A stretch of DNA of 64,000 nucleotides from Vibrio orientalis CIP 102891 = ATCC 33934. GTDB lineage: Bacteria; Pseudomonadota; Gammaproteobacteria; Enterobacterales; Vibrionaceae. Below, in pieces: positions 34,673 through 43,404 of this stretch. The DNA is taken from positions 1,736,001-1,800,000 of the forward strand of contig NZ_ACZV01000005.1 of assembly GCF_000176235.1 (NCBI RefSeq). The letters run 5' to 3'. A model generated the notes under the pieces. The model saw only the letters and a program-made list of their open reading frames with translations, did no database searches and was not told the DNA's origin. The translations under genes were made by a program, and so were the position numbers. Within the stretch, counting starts at the first letter, position 1, and each line of letters starts with the position of its first letter.

Positions 34673-35428
34673 ATGGACTGGATTAATACTTTCGCCCTAT
34701 TCCTTGGCTCACTGTTGGCCAATACCCTCGCTTCACTCTCTGGTGGTGGCGCTGGTTTGTTGCAATTTCCATTGCTCATTTTCTTCGGCTTACCTTTTTC
34801 TACAGCTCTAGCGACTCATAAAATTGCCAGCGTTGCTCTTGGGCTTGGCGCTGCATACACACATATCAAAAACAAAAGCTTTCCTTTTAGGGTTGCCGTT
34901 TATTTGTTTTTTGTTGGAAGTATTGGTGTGGTGCTCGGTGCCAATATTGTGCTTCTCATTCCAGAAGAGATTGCAAAGAAAATGCTTGGCGCAATGATTT
35001 TAGCGCTAGGAATTTACTCTCGACTTAAAAAGCAGCTCGGACAGGAAGAAGTTCCGTCTCACCGCGATCCACTTGGCTGGATCTTAGGCGGCATAAGTCT
35101 AATGCTCATCGGGGTGGTCAATGGCTCGTTAACAGCCGGCTCTGGCTTGCTTGTCACTCTATTTCTTGTCCGCTGGTTTGGATACAGCTACAAACAAGCC
35201 GTTGCCCTTACCATGCTATGTGTCGGCCTATTCTGGAATGGAATTGGCGGGATAGCCGTTGCTCAAGCTGGCGCTCCTATTTACTGGCCTTGGCTACCTG
35301 TACTGCTACTGGGTTCATTTTTAGGTGGTAGCCTCGGTGCTTACCTCACGACACGCTATAGTAACAAGGTAATAAAGACTTGTTTTGAAGTTCTCACATT
35401 TGCGGTTGGCATTAAATTATTAGTCTGA
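34673..35428 (+). CDS. TauE/SafE-family membrane permease
   Basis: The 251-residue product is an inner-membrane protein of the TauE/SafE (sulfite/anion exporter) family, with about seven to eight hydrophobic segments and the twofold repeat feature (SLSGGGAGLLQFPLLIFFGL near the N terminus and NGSLTAGSGLLVTLFLVRWF in the second half). The substrate cannot be deduced; family members export sulfite or sulfoacetate or have unknown cargo. The start lies right after the toxRS terminator, so its promoter must overlap that region or it depends on read-through. Confidence 0.85.
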   Translation: MDWINTFALFLGSLLANTLASLSGGGAGLLQFPLLIFFGLPFSTALATHKIASVALGLGAAYTHIKNKSFPFRVAVYLFFVGSIGVVLGANIVLLIPEEIAKKMLGAMILALGIYSRLKKQLGQEEVPSHRDPLGWILGGISLMLIGVVNGSLTAGSGLLVTLFLVRWFGYSYKQAVALTMLCVGLFWNGIGGIAVAQAGAPIYWPWLPVLLLGSFLGGSLGAYLTTRYSNKVIKTCFEVLTFAVGIKLLV

Positions 35429-35440
35429 AGACGATTTTAT

Positions 35441-35460
35441 GGCAGCCAAACAAGGCTGCC
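35441..35460. other. Hairpin between convergent permease and yfcE genes
   Basis: GGCAGCC pairs with GGCTGCC (loop AAACAA), with no T run on either strand. It may terminate weakly in both directions. Confidence 0.5.
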
Positions 35461-35466
35461 CATCAA

Positions 35467-36015
35467 CTAGCTAAGTGACGTTTGCGCTAACACTTCACCA
35501 TCAAAAGTGACCACACTTAGTTGGTTGTGCTCTAGTAAACCATAACTCGCCGCATACCCATTGCGTGGAAAGGTTATCGAGCCCGGATTAAATATAAACT
35601 GGCCATTATTCAACTCAGCAACAGGGATGTGCGTGTGCCCATGAGCAATGACGTCACCTTGCCTTAGTGGCGGACGTTTGTCCGAGTTATAAAGGTGACC
35701 ATGAGTTAAGAACAAACGCTGCCCAGATGGCAACATCACCCAAGCGTAATCCATCATCATAGGAAACGAGAGTAGCATCTGATCAACTTCACTATCACAA
35801 TTGCCACGTACAGCAATAATCTGATCAGCATATTGATTGAGCAATTCACTTACCGCGGGTGGGTTATACCCTTCCGGCACAGGGTTACGCGGACCGTGGT
35901 TCAGCACATCACCTAAAATAACCAACGTCTGAGCGCCGGATTTTTTATATTCAGCCAATACTTTTTCGGTTGCAGGCAAACAGCCATGCAGATCAGAGGC
36001 AAAAAAGAGTTTCAC
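35467..36015 (-). CDS. yfcE: YfcE-type metallophosphodiesterase
   Basis: The 182-residue protein is a calcineurin-like phosphoesterase close to E. coli YfcE, which hydrolyses phosphodiester model substrates with Mn; its physiological substrate is unknown. All metal-binding motifs are present: FASDLHG (start), LGDVLNHGPRNP, RGNCDSEV, THGHLY and HGHTHIP. It follows the CBS gene by 50 bases with no terminator between, so it may be the last gene of that operon. Confidence 0.92.
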   Translation of the reverse strand: MKLFFASDLHGCLPATEKVLAEYKKSGAQTLVILGDVLNHGPRNPVPEGYNPPAVSELLNQYADQIIAVRGNCDSEVDQMLLSFPMMMDYAWVMLPSGQRLFLTHGHLYNSDKRPPLRQGDVIAHGHTHIPVAELNNGQFIFNPGSITFPRNGYAASYGLLEHNQLSVVTFDGEVLAQTSLS

Positions 36016-36065
36016 GACATCATCTCCTCACAATTAATCAGGAAATTCTACGCACTCTTTGCACA

Positions 36066-36470
36066 TTAGTCATCCCGAACCATACCGTTAATCACGATAT
36101 TATTGTAACTGACCATACCGATAATTTTTCCCTGTTCAATCACAGGGGCTCGGCTAATGCCAAATCGTTCAAACAGACGCGCGCAATACTTTACGTTCAT
36201 ATCAGGTTCGACACCTAGTGCTGGCTTGGTCATAATTTCGTAGATGTTGGTTCTTTCTGGCGAGCGATTTTGCGCTAGAACTTTTTTGGCGATGTCGTTC
36301 ATTAAGACTAAGCCATACTCATCATCATCACTGCGTTTATTCACCACGAGTGCTTTAACTCCGTGCTCTCGCGCCAATTGAATACCCTCTTTAACCGTTG
36401 TTAAGCCATCAATAATCACGTAACTACTGACCATGACGTCACGAACACGGACTGTCGTTTGCTGCCTCAT
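36066..36470 (-). CDS. CBS-pair protein
   Basis: The 134-residue protein consists of two CBS motifs in tandem: about 8-65 (VRVRDVMVSSYVIIDGLTTV) and about 75-130 (IYEIMTKPALGVEPDMNVKY, then SRAPVIEQGKIIGMVSYNNI). CBS pairs usually sense adenine nucleotides. It overlaps the PII-like gene by four bases (ATGA), so the two are translationally coupled. A regulatory role for the neighbouring DUF1538 membrane proteins is an inference from gene order. Confidence 0.85.
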   Translation of the reverse strand: MRQQTTVRVRDVMVSSYVIIDGLTTVKEGIQLAREHGVKALVVNKRSDDDEYGLVLMNDIAKKVLAQNRSPERTNIYEIMTKPALGVEPDMNVKYCARLFERFGISRAPVIEQGKIIGMVSYNNIVINGMVRDD

Positions 36471-36817
36471 AATTCATCCTCTACCACTTTAGTTAGCTTC
36501 TCAACTTGATGCGCCACCCCAACGGCATCTTCAATATCAATTTGTATCGCGATACCTTGCCCAGATTCTTGATCAAATTCTCCAACGTCACTGATGGTTT
36601 CCAAAATATGGCGAGATAAATGCTCTTCCACAACAAACAAAAGCACATCTTTCTGTACATCTAACGTCAGGCCAAAAAAAGTTTTTTTCTGATTAAGCCC
36701 TTCTCCCCGAGCATTGTTAATCACCGTAGCACCGGTAGCACCTGCGTCTCTTGCCGCAGTTAAGACTGCATCCGTCTTACTGTCTTCAACGAAGGCCAAT
36801 AGCAATTTAAAGCGCAT
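36467..36817 (-). CDS. PII-superfamily signal protein
   Basis: The 116-residue protein begins [20 protein letters not shown] and has PII layout: beta-alpha-beta, then ATGATVINNARGEG, a short T-loop (LNQKKTFFGLTLDVQKD), and a C-terminal QGIAIQIDIEDAVGVAHQVE that parallels the GlnB segment IFVLPVEEA. It lacks the GlnB/GlnK uridylylation Tyr51 region, so it is not a classical nitrogen PII. I chose the ATG at 36817 because a GAGG site fits it; the ATG at 36826 is also possible. It overlaps the upstream DUF1538 gene and downstream CBS gene. Confidence 0.8.
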   Translation of the reverse strand: MRFKLLLAFVEDSKTDAVLTAARDAGATGATVINNARGEGLNQKKTFFGLTLDVQKDVLLFVVEEHLSRHILETISDVGEFDQESGQGIAIQIDIEDAVGVAHQVEKLTKVVEDEL

Positions 36818-37601
36818 TCTCTTCATCCTCTCGTTTTGTTTCTTTATTGAGCCACTGCGTTATTTGTGCGTACCCCATGACGGAAATTATTGGAAATAAG
36901 CTCGCAAAGGCAATCAAACCAAAGCCATCTATCATCGGATTACGCCCCGGGACCGTAGAGGCAAGCCCCAAACCTAAGGCCGCAACTAATGGCACGGTAA
37001 CGGTTGAGGTTGTGACTCCCCCCGAGTCATAGGCTAATGGAATAATTAGCTTTGGTGCGTAAAAGGTCTGAATGACCACAATCACATAGCCGAAAATGAT
37101 GTAATAGTGAATAGGGTCTCCAACCACAATTCGGTAACTGCCCAGTGAGATACCAAAAGCAACCCCTAACGCGACCGCTATTCTTAGCCCATTGACACTA
37201 ATACTGCCACCCGATACCTGATTGGCTTTCAGAGCAACAGCAATTAAAGATGGCTCGGCAATGGTGGTACTAAAACCAATAAAAAAGGCAAAAAGGTAAA
37301 CCCAGTAGTAATCAAACCATTGAAAATGAACACCCACCGAAAGCTGAAATTGCTGAATAAAATTTGGTGCGGTTAATTGAGACGCCATGGTTTCACCCAA
37401 TGGGAACAAGGCAAGGTCAAGGCCAATAAGAAACAGCGATAAACCAAGTATCACGTAGAAAAAGCCAAGCATCACCTTGGCAGGGTGGGCAATTGGCTTT
37501 CTTAGTACCGCAAACTGGAAACCAAAAATAATGCATGCTATGGGCACAACATCGCTGACTGTATCAATGAATATATCGACAAAATGGCTCCACTCAATCA
37601 T
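36807..37601 (-). CDS. DUF1538 membrane protein, subunit A
   Basis: The 264-residue protein is a DUF1538 family inner-membrane protein with about six to seven hydrophobic segments. Its C-terminal half holds the conserved [17 protein letters not shown] and [17 protein letters not shown], the same as in the adjacent gene, so the two are paralogues. It is probably a transporter subunit, but the cargo is unknown. It overlaps the upstream gene by four bases (ATGA) and the PII-like gene by 11 to 20 bases. Confidence 0.82.
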   Translation of the reverse strand: MIEWSHFVDIFIDTVSDVVPIACIIFGFQFAVLRKPIAHPAKVMLGFFYVILGLSLFLIGLDLALFPLGETMASQLTAPNFIQQFQLSVGVHFQWFDYYWVYLFAFFIGFSTTIAEPSLIAVALKANQVSGGSISVNGLRIAVALGVAFGISLGSYRIVVGDPIHYYIIFGYVIVVIQTFYAPKLIIPLAYDSGGVTTSTVTVPLVAALGLGLASTVPGRNPMIDGFGLIAFASLFPIISVMGYAQITQWLNKETKREDEENAL

Positions 37602-38377
37602 GCCACCACCATCCCATACACCATGACAAACATCATCGGTAATAGTGAAGCAAAGGCGATTAAGCCAAATCCATCTATCATTGGGTTTCGCCCTTTAATC
37701 GCTGAAGCGAGTCCAACGCCAAGTGCCGTCACTAAGGGGACCGTGATCGTCGATGTTGTCACGCCACCAGAATCATAAGCAACACCAATAATGCTAGGGG
37801 GAGCAAACATGGTGAGTATAACCACCCCGATATAGCCGCCAATGATCATATACTGAATCGGCCAGCCTTTAAGAATTCTCAATACTCCTAATAAAATAGC
37901 AATACCGACAGACAGCGCCACCGTATACCGAAGGCCATTAGCGTACTCTTCCATCGCAAGCGCTTCATTAGCGATCATCCCACCTTCAGCCGCCACTTCA
38001 GCAGCCTCTCCCGCCACGGCAGTCAAGGCAGGCTCAGCAACCGTAGTGCCAAAACCAAGGCAAAAGGCGAAGATCAATAGCCAGAAAACACTGCCTTTCC
38101 GCGCGAACGCTTGAGCCATGCTTTCTCCGATAGGGAATAACCCCATCTCTAAGCCAAAAATAAAAAATGTTAAACCAAATACAACCAGTAGAAGGCCAAA
38201 TAGAATTGAGACTAAATTAGGTAAAGGCTCCTGCAAAACAATGAGCTGAAAGAAAGCAATCACAAAAATAATTGGCATCAAATCACGTAAGCTACCAAAA
38301 AGCGCCTTGAACAACGCGGTCATTGCTTCCATTGGGTCCCCTTGCTCACTCTTAACACTTCGTATGAATGCAAGCAT
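37598..38377 (-). CDS. DUF1538 membrane protein, subunit B
   Basis: This is a paralogue of the following gene, with [17 protein letters not shown] and [17 protein letters not shown] near the C terminus and about seven hydrophobic segments. The frame is open to 38464, but the ATG at 38377 ([13 protein letters not shown]) gives a normal N terminus; an AAGGCG lies upstream of it. The resulting length is 259 residues. It is the first gene of the four-gene operon. An Ala/Glu-rich insertion ([20 protein letters not shown]) is present here and absent from subunit A. Confidence 0.8.
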   Translation of the reverse strand: MLAFIRSVKSEQGDPMEAMTALFKALFGSLRDLMPIIFVIAFFQLIVLQEPLPNLVSILFGLLLVVFGLTFFIFGLEMGLFPIGESMAQAFARKGSVFWLLIFAFCLGFGTTVAEPALTAVAGEAAEVAAEGGMIANEALAMEEYANGLRYTVALSVGIAILLGVLRILKGWPIQYMIIGGYIGVVILTMFAPPSIIGVAYDSGGVTTSTITVPLVTALGVGLASAIKGRNPMIDGFGLIAFASLLPMMFVMVYGMVVA

Positions 38378-38462
38378 GGCAAACAATTCGCCTTTCTGAT
38401 GTGATAGCAACGGCATACACAATGACAAATGTAACCAAATATGAATTATGTGATATTGCCAC

Positions 38463-38474
38463 ACGTGATCACGT
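38463..38474. promoter_or_regulatory. Perfect 12-bp palindrome in divergent promoter region
   Basis: ACGTGATCACGT lies between the DUF1538 operon (minus) and yfcH (plus), about 16 bases before a TATAAT (38490-38495) that could be the yfcH -10. It is likely an operator; the factor is unknown. Confidence 0.5.
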
Positions 38475-38571
38475 TTGGCGCTAAGTCGCTATAATTAGTA
38501 ACAATAGTTGGCTATGGTTAAAGACTAATAGCGTGATTAGAACCGATTCTAGCGGAGTGAAAGAGATTCAA

Positions 38572-39486
38572 ATGAAGGTATTGCTGACAGGTGGAACAGG
38601 GTTTATCGGGCGAGAGCTATTAAAGCATTTAACCACTCATGAAGTGGTGTTGCTCACCCGCCACCCTCAAAAGGCTAAACACGTCCTAAGTCACACGGAT
38701 ATGGGGAATGTTACCTACATTTCTGATCTTGACCAATTCCATCACCTGAATGACTTTGATGCCGTGATTAACTTAGCGGGTGAGCCTATTGCCGATAAAC
38801 GCTGGACAAAGAAACAAAAGCACACTATTTGCAATAGCCGTTGGAGGCTAACAGAGGACTTAGTGTCACTGATTCACGCTAGCACCACACCTCCTGAGGT
38901 GTTTATTAGTGGTTCAGCGGTAGGCTACTATGGAGACCAACAGGAGCACCCTTTTGATGAAACTTTACATGTCAGCGATCTGGGCTTTCCTCATGAGGTG
39001 TGCGCGAAGTGGGAGCAAATTGCCAACCGTGCACGCTCTGAGATGACACGAGTCTGCTTGCTAAGAACTGGCGTAGTATTAGCTCCACAGGGAGGAGCGC
39101 TAAATAAAATGCTGCCTCCATACCGACTTGGGTTAGGTGGGCCGCTTGGGCAAGGGAGCCAATATATGCCATGGATCCATATGCTAGATATGGTGAGAGG
39201 TATCATTTACTTACTCGACACTCCTCATGCCTATGGTGAGTTCAATCTATGTGCTCCCCACCCCGTCACCAACAAGCAATTTAGCCAGACATTAGCCAAG
39301 ACACTAAAGCGACCTCATATACTCAAAACGCCTAAATGGGTGATGTCTCTTGCGATGGGAGAAAGTTCGGTATTACTGTTTGACAGCATTCGAGCCAAAC
39401 CAAAGAAACTGACTGAACTCGGTTTTCACTTTAGTTACTCACGCATTGAGCCCGCTTTAAAAAACCTATTACAACACCATGAATAA
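38572..39486 (+). CDS. yfcH: TIGR01777-type NAD(P)-dependent epimerase/oxidoreductase (YfcH)
   Basis: The 304-residue protein belongs to the extended SDR family of E. coli YfcH; the biochemical role is not established. The start at 38572 gives MKVLLTGGTGFIGRELLKHL, the Rossmann NAD motif GGTGFIG; the frame to 38533 is too long. A later motif ISGSAVGYYGDQQEHPFDE carries the active-site region, and the C-terminal DUF1731-like tail (KPKKLTELGFHFSYSRIEPA) is present. The upstream region carries a palindrome and a TATAAT-type -10. Confidence 0.92.
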   Translation: MKVLLTGGTGFIGRELLKHLTTHEVVLLTRHPQKAKHVLSHTDMGNVTYISDLDQFHHLNDFDAVINLAGEPIADKRWTKKQKHTICNSRWRLTEDLVSLIHASTTPPEVFISGSAVGYYGDQQEHPFDETLHVSDLGFPHEVCAKWEQIANRARSEMTRVCLLRTGVVLAPQGGALNKMLPPYRLGLGGPLGQGSQYMPWIHMLDMVRGIIYLLDTPHAYGEFNLCAPHPVTNKQFSQTLAKTLKRPHILKTPKWVMSLAMGESSVLLFDSIRAKPKKLTELGFHFSYSRIEPALKNLLQHHE

Positions 39487-39530
39487 TCCAGTAACCTAGA
39501 CGTCCTTATGGATAACTTTTCTAGCTCAAG

Positions 39531-40358
39531 ATGAACAAATCTATACTCATTACCGGATGTTCAACAGGTATTGGTTATGTCTGTGCCCACGCATTACATA
39601 AACGAGGCTATCATGTCATTGCCTCTTGTCGAAAACAGCAAGACGTGCAGAGGCTACAAGCTGAGGGATTAACCTGTATACAGCTAGATTTAGCAAACTC
39701 TGAGAGTATTGACCAAGGCGTCGCTGAAACGCTGCGCCTCACCAATGGAAAGCTTGATGCACTATTTAACAACGGTGCATATGGTCAACCGGGGGCACTT
39801 GAGGACCTCCCTACAGACGGACTAAGAGAGCAGTTTGAAGCCAATTTTTTTGGTTGGCATCAATTGGTACGTTCACTGCTGCCGACTATGCGAAAGCAAG
39901 GGCATGGGCGTATTGTACAGAATAGCTCAGTACTGGGGTTTGCAGCGATGAAATATCGTGGTGCTTACAATGCTTCAAAGTTTGCCATTGAGGGATGGAG
40001 TGATACGCTGCGTCTAGAATTGATGGATAGCAATATTAAAATCAGCCTGATCGAACCGGGACCAATAGAAACTCAATTTAGAGCCAATGCATTAAGTGCT
40101 TTTAAGCGCTGGATTACCATTGAGGGGAGCGCGCATGAAGATCAATACCATCAACAAATGGCGCGCCTAGACAACGATAAATCCAACAATGCATTTGTGC
40201 TACCCGCTGAGTCATGCATCGCTCCGCTCATTGATGCATTAGAATCCGCTAAGCCAAAAATACGTTATCGAATCACAACCCCCACCAAAGTGTTTGCCGT
40301 GTTAAAGCGCATTCTACCGACACGACTGCTCGACAAAATATTGAGACAAGCCGCCTAA
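39531..40358 (+). CDS. YbbO-like short-chain dehydrogenase/reductase
   Basis: The 275-residue classical SDR has the cofactor motif TGCSTGIGY (about residues 8-16), NNGAYGQPGA and the catalytic YNASK (Tyr-x-x-x-Lys at about 145-149), with ILVTGCS-like opening. It resembles E. coli YbbO, an NADP-dependent aldehyde reductase, and the presence of ybbN, qmcA and nfeD homologues next to it repeats the E. coli ybb neighbourhood. Substrate not proven. Confidence 0.85.
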   Translation: MNKSILITGCSTGIGYVCAHALHKRGYHVIASCRKQQDVQRLQAEGLTCIQLDLANSESIDQGVAETLRLTNGKLDALFNNGAYGQPGALEDLPTDGLREQFEANFFGWHQLVRSLLPTMRKQGHGRIVQNSSVLGFAAMKYRGAYNASKFAIEGWSDTLRLELMDSNIKISLIEPGPIETQFRANALSAFKRWITIEGSAHEDQYHQQMARLDNDKSNNAFVLPAESCIAPLIDALESAKPKIRYRITTPTKVFAVLKRILPTRLLDKILRQAA

Positions 40359-40462
40359 AATTAAATGTATGTGTGTAATTATTTCGTAACAATAAGACGC
40401 TAAATTAACCAATAGGGCAAACCCTAACCAATAGATTTAAGCGCTACATTCGGAATAAGAAT

Positions 40463-40528
40463 ATGTCATTAAACCAGTTAAACTGGCTGAGTGTCTGTGT
40501 TGCGCTAACGTTGTTTATCGTTTTATAG
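40463..40528 (+). CDS. Putative 21-residue membrane mini-protein
   Basis: The ORF encodes MSLNQLNWLSVCVALTLFIV plus a final Leu, then TAG. It has a polar N terminus and a hydrophobic stretch of about 12-13 residues, the form of known bacterial small membrane proteins. GGAATA lies 7 bases before the ATG, and a strong terminator starts 31 bases after the stop. It is not in usual annotation and could also be part of a small RNA. Confidence 0.5.
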   Translation: MSLNQLNWLSVCVALTLFIVL

Positions 40529-40558
40529 ACACCTTCGCTTGCCCTTTCGGGGAAAACA

Positions 40559-40590
40559 AAAATACCGCCTTATTTGGCGGTATTTTTGTT
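40559..40590 (+). terminator. Strong intrinsic terminator after the mini-ORF
   Basis: AAAATACCGCC pairs with GGCGGTATTTT (loop TTATTT) and continues as TGTTT. It ends a transcript about 93 bases upstream of the ybbN start. Confidence 0.9.
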
Positions 40591-40682
40591 TATCATCACT
40601 ACATTGTTCAATAACTTATCTTGAACTCTTATCACTCTGCCCATATCTTTGCTGTATAGACCACGTTGCAAGGACAACTCAA

Positions 40683-41537
40683 ATGCAATCACCTTTTATT
40701 GTCGAGCTAAATGAACAGAACTTCCGTCAAGTGTTGGAAGGCTCAATGCAAACACCTGTGCTCATCTATTTCTGGGCTCCAATGAGCCAAGAAAGTGCAC
40801 AAATTATTCCAGATCTGCAAATGCTCGCTCAACAATACAATGGCGCGTTTACTCTCGCGTTACTCAACTGTGAACAAGAGCAGATGATAGCGAGTCAGTT
40901 TGGTGTTCAAGCCTTGCCAACGATTGCCCTATTTCTAAACGGTCAAGCCGTCGACGGCATGGGTGGACCACAAACGCTTGAAGCAATTAAAGAGATGCTA
41001 ACCAAACATCTGCCTAGCCAAGATGAACTGACCTTAAAACAAATCAGTGAGTTAATTCAGGCTGGTCAGCACGACCAAGCTTTGCCCCTTTTCGAAGGGT
41101 TAGATGATGCTTTAAAGCAAAAAGGCGACATTAAGCTTGCCCTAGCAGATTGCTACCTTGAAACGCAAAACTTTGAGCAAGCGAAAGCATTGTTAGAACA
41201 CATCCCACTTGAGTATCAAGATAATTACTATAAAGGTTTAGTGGCTAAGCTAGAGCTTCACGCCCAAGCTGCTAATAGTCCTGAAATTCAATCTCTTGAA
41301 GCCTCACTAAGCCAAGATCCTGCAAACAAAGAGTTGATCAACAAGCTGGCTTTAAGCTACCACCAAGTCAACCGTGACGAAGAAGCGTTAGAGTTACTTT
41401 GGAACCTTCTCAAATCTGACCTTAACGCTCTCGATGGCGAGCTAAAGAAATCATTTATGGATATCCTTGCGGCATTAGGTCAAGGCAACCCAATTGCGGG
41501 AAAATACCGCCGACAGCTTTACTCAGTTCTTTATTAG
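40683..41537 (+). CDS. cnoX: Co-chaperone CnoX/YbbN
   Basis: YbbN/CnoX is a thioredoxin-fold protein with TPR repeats that protects clients from oxidation and works with GroEL and DnaK. The start at 40683 (MQSPFIVELNEQNFRQVLEG) has AAGGA before it; the frame from 40539 is too long. The 284-residue protein has the Trx fold at about 1-110, where the active-site position reads WAPMSQESAQ with no CxxC pair, and helical repeats with ALADCYLETQNFEQAKALLE at about 130-280. Confidence 0.93.
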   Translation: MQSPFIVELNEQNFRQVLEGSMQTPVLIYFWAPMSQESAQIIPDLQMLAQQYNGAFTLALLNCEQEQMIASQFGVQALPTIALFLNGQAVDGMGGPQTLEAIKEMLTKHLPSQDELTLKQISELIQAGQHDQALPLFEGLDDALKQKGDIKLALADCYLETQNFEQAKALLEHIPLEYQDNYYKGLVAKLELHAQAANSPEIQSLEASLSQDPANKELINKLALSYHQVNRDEEALELLWNLLKSDLNALDGELKKSFMDILAALGQGNPIAGKYRRQLYSVLY

Positions 41538-41558
41538 ACTCTTCTAAATCAATTACTT

Positions 41559-41583
41559 AAAGCCGGTTTATCCGGCTTTTATT
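41559..41583 (+). terminator. Terminator after ybbN
   Basis: AAAGCCGG pairs with CCGGCTTT (loop TTTAT), followed by T residues, 22 bases after the ybbN stop. Confidence 0.85.
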
Positions 41584-41678
41584 CTGCCCAAAATATGTCA
41601 GAGTTCTCATTTATGCCATTGTTTCAGTTGAGTAATTAAGCAACAATTGCTCAACTACTCTCATAAGGAACTTCAGAT

Positions 41679-42602
41679 ATGGCTATTGATTCATTGATTA
41701 CAATTGGTGTTTTCCTCGTTGTAGCGATTGCGCTAATCATCTCCGCCGTCAAAACCGTCCCTCAAGGCAACAATTGGACCGTCGAACGGTTTGGTCGCTA
41801 CACACATACCTTAAAACCAGGCCTCAACATCATCATTCCATTTATTGACGGTATTGGTCATAAAATCAACATGATGGAACGAGTCTTAGACATTCCTGCG
41901 CAAGAAGTAATTTCTAAAGACAACGCAAATGTCACTATCGACGCTGTTTGTTTTGTCCAAGTCATCGATGCACCAAAAGCAGCCTATGAGGTTAATGACC
42001 TTGAGCATGCGATTCGTAACCTGACACTAACCAATATTCGTACCGTGTTAGGCTCCATGGAGCTGGATGAGATGCTTAGCCAGCGCGACATGATCAATAC
42101 CAAGTTACTTTCTATTGTCGACGAAGCAACAAACCCTTGGGGTGTGAAAGTTACCCGAATTGAGATTAAAGATGTTCAACCACCGGCTGATTTAACCGCA
42201 GCGATGAACGCGCAAATGAAAGCGGAGCGTAATAAACGAGCTGAAGTACTTGAGGCTGAAGGTGTTCGCCAAGCTGAAATCCTCCGCGCGGAAGGTCATA
42301 AGCAATCAGAAATTTTAAAGGCAGAGGGTGATAAGCAAGCCGCTATACTTCAAGCAGAAGCTCGCGAACGTGCGGCGGAAGCAGAAGCACGTGCAACCTC
42401 GATGGTTTCCGAGGCTATTGCAAAAGGTGACATGCAAGCAGTGAATTACTTTATTGCCCAAGGCTATACCGACGCTATTAAATCCATAGGCCAAGCCGAA
42501 AATGGTAAAATCATCATGCTACCGCTTGAGGCTACTGGCTTAATGGGGTCAGTCGCAGGCATTGCCGAAATGTTTAAGCACTCAAATGAAAAGAGTGAGT
42601 AG
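41679..42602 (+). CDS. qmcA: SPFH/band-7 membrane protein QmcA
   Basis: QmcA is a stomatin/prohibitin-type inner-membrane scaffold protein. The 307-residue product has one N-terminal membrane segment (about 5-25), the band-7 domain ([20 protein letters not shown], then [20 protein letters not shown]) and a long charged coiled-coil segment (about 185-250, repeated [18 protein letters not shown]). It is followed eight bases later by nfeD, its usual partner. Confidence 0.95.
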   Translation: MAIDSLITIGVFLVVAIALIISAVKTVPQGNNWTVERFGRYTHTLKPGLNIIIPFIDGIGHKINMMERVLDIPAQEVISKDNANVTIDAVCFVQVIDAPKAAYEVNDLEHAIRNLTLTNIRTVLGSMELDEMLSQRDMINTKLLSIVDEATNPWGVKVTRIEIKDVQPPADLTAAMNAQMKAERNKRAEVLEAEGVRQAEILRAEGHKQSEILKAEGDKQAAILQAEARERAAEAEARATSMVSEAIAKGDMQAVNYFIAQGYTDAIKSIGQAENGKIIMLPLEATGLMGSVAGIAEMFKHSNEKSE

Positions 42603-42610
42603 AGGTTAAT

Positions 42611-43063
42611 TTGATTGAATTATTAGACAGTCTTAATCACTGGCACTGGCTAGCTTTCGGCCTCGCTTTGCTAGCGCTAGAGCTGCTCGGTACCGCTGGC
42701 TACTTTTTATGGCTGGGCTTATCTGCGCTCATCGTTGGAGCTCTTCTCTTGGCAATGCCAATGAGTTGGCAACTTCAATGGGTGTCATTTGCTGTATTTT
42801 CGCTTGCCACAACTTGGCTCTGGTGGCGAAAGCAGTTTAAACAAGATAAGCAAAGCGATGCCCACCGAGAGCTCAACCAAAAGCACAAACAGCTGATTGG
42901 GCAAAGCGTTCGACTAGATCACGATTTTCCAGCAGGAAAGGGACGAATTAAACTTGGTGACAGTACGTGGACTGCTCAATCTGATGTGGATTTGGAAGCC
43001 AATACCTTGGTTGAAATCACCTCTGTAGAAGGGATTATTCTCACAATCAGTAAAAAAAGTTAA
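42611..43063 (+). CDS. NfeD-family membrane protein
   Basis: The 150-residue protein has three or so hydrophobic segments (about 12-75) and a C-terminal OB-fold-like domain with LIGQSVRLDHDFPAGKGRIK and GDSTWTAQSDVDLEANTLVE. NfeD and QmcA/stomatin proteins are encoded together and act together in membrane quality control. The start codon is TTG at 42611 with AGAGG five bases before it. The next gene is 341 bases away. Confidence 0.9.
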   Translation: MIELLDSLNHWHWLAFGLALLALELLGTAGYFLWLGLSALIVGALLLAMPMSWQLQWVSFAVFSLATTWLWWRKQFKQDKQSDAHRELNQKHKQLIGQSVRLDHDFPAGKGRIKLGDSTWTAQSDVDLEANTLVEITSVEGIILTISKKS

Positions 43064-43361
43064 TCTTAATTATGGCTCTTTATTCCACATAAAGAGCCAA
43101 AGTCCCCATTAATTTCCTTGAAGAATTACATTCCCATATAAATTCATAACCTTAGAAGTTAATAGTTAGAAAATAAGTTTCATTCGAAGCCTACTTTCTA
43201 GTCAATATTTCAAAAATCAATTTAAACGTATCCCCTGCTACCCAAACATCTTCAATAGCTTATTAATTCATTACTCACACGAAGTAAGTCTTTATTTTTT
43301 GGATAAAAATACTTTCAAGTCTATTTTTTTGATCTTTATCTAACTTTGCACATACTAGGTA

Positions 43362-43377
43362 TATCACCAAGGTGATA
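43362..43377 (+). promoter_or_regulatory. 16-bp operator-like palindrome
   Basis: TATCACC-AA-GGTGATA is a perfect inverted repeat of 7-bp arms, the size and form of a helix-turn-helix repressor operator. It lies 28 bases before the ATG of the small peptide gene, near the expected transcription start. The regulator is unknown. Confidence 0.55.
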
Positions 43378-43386
43378 ATAATCACA
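43371..43386 (+). promoter_or_regulatory. CRP-like motif overlapping the palindrome
   Basis: GGTGA-TAATAA-TCACA matches CRP at nine of ten core positions, but at this downstream position it would more likely repress than activate. Confidence 0.35.
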
Positions 43387-43404
43387 TTTATTAGGAGAGA
43401 TATT

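Larger units (their letters stand above)
40359..40682. other. Intergenic region between SDR and ybbN
   Basis: This 324-base gap holds a 21-codon hydrophobic mini-ORF (40463-40528) and a strong terminator (40559-40590) that does not belong to the SDR gene by distance, so a short independent transcript is likely. Confidence 0.6.
43064..43404. other. Intergenic region upstream of small secreted peptide
   Basis: This 341-base, strongly AT-rich gap has no ORF. Its downstream end carries an operator-like palindrome (43362-43377) and an overlapping CRP-like motif just before the ribosome site of the small peptide gene. Confidence 0.6.

Noticed and set aside
36467-36826. Calling the PII-like protein GlnB or GlnK
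   Set aside because: It lacks the Tyr51-bearing T-loop and the genomic partner amtB or glnA, so it is a divergent PII relative.
36847-37778. Two plus-strand ORFs (36847-37032 and 37584-37778) with similar peptides inside the DUF1538 genes
   Set aside because: They are antisense to the same conserved region of the two paralogous DUF1538 genes, so their likeness reflects the paralogy of the real genes.
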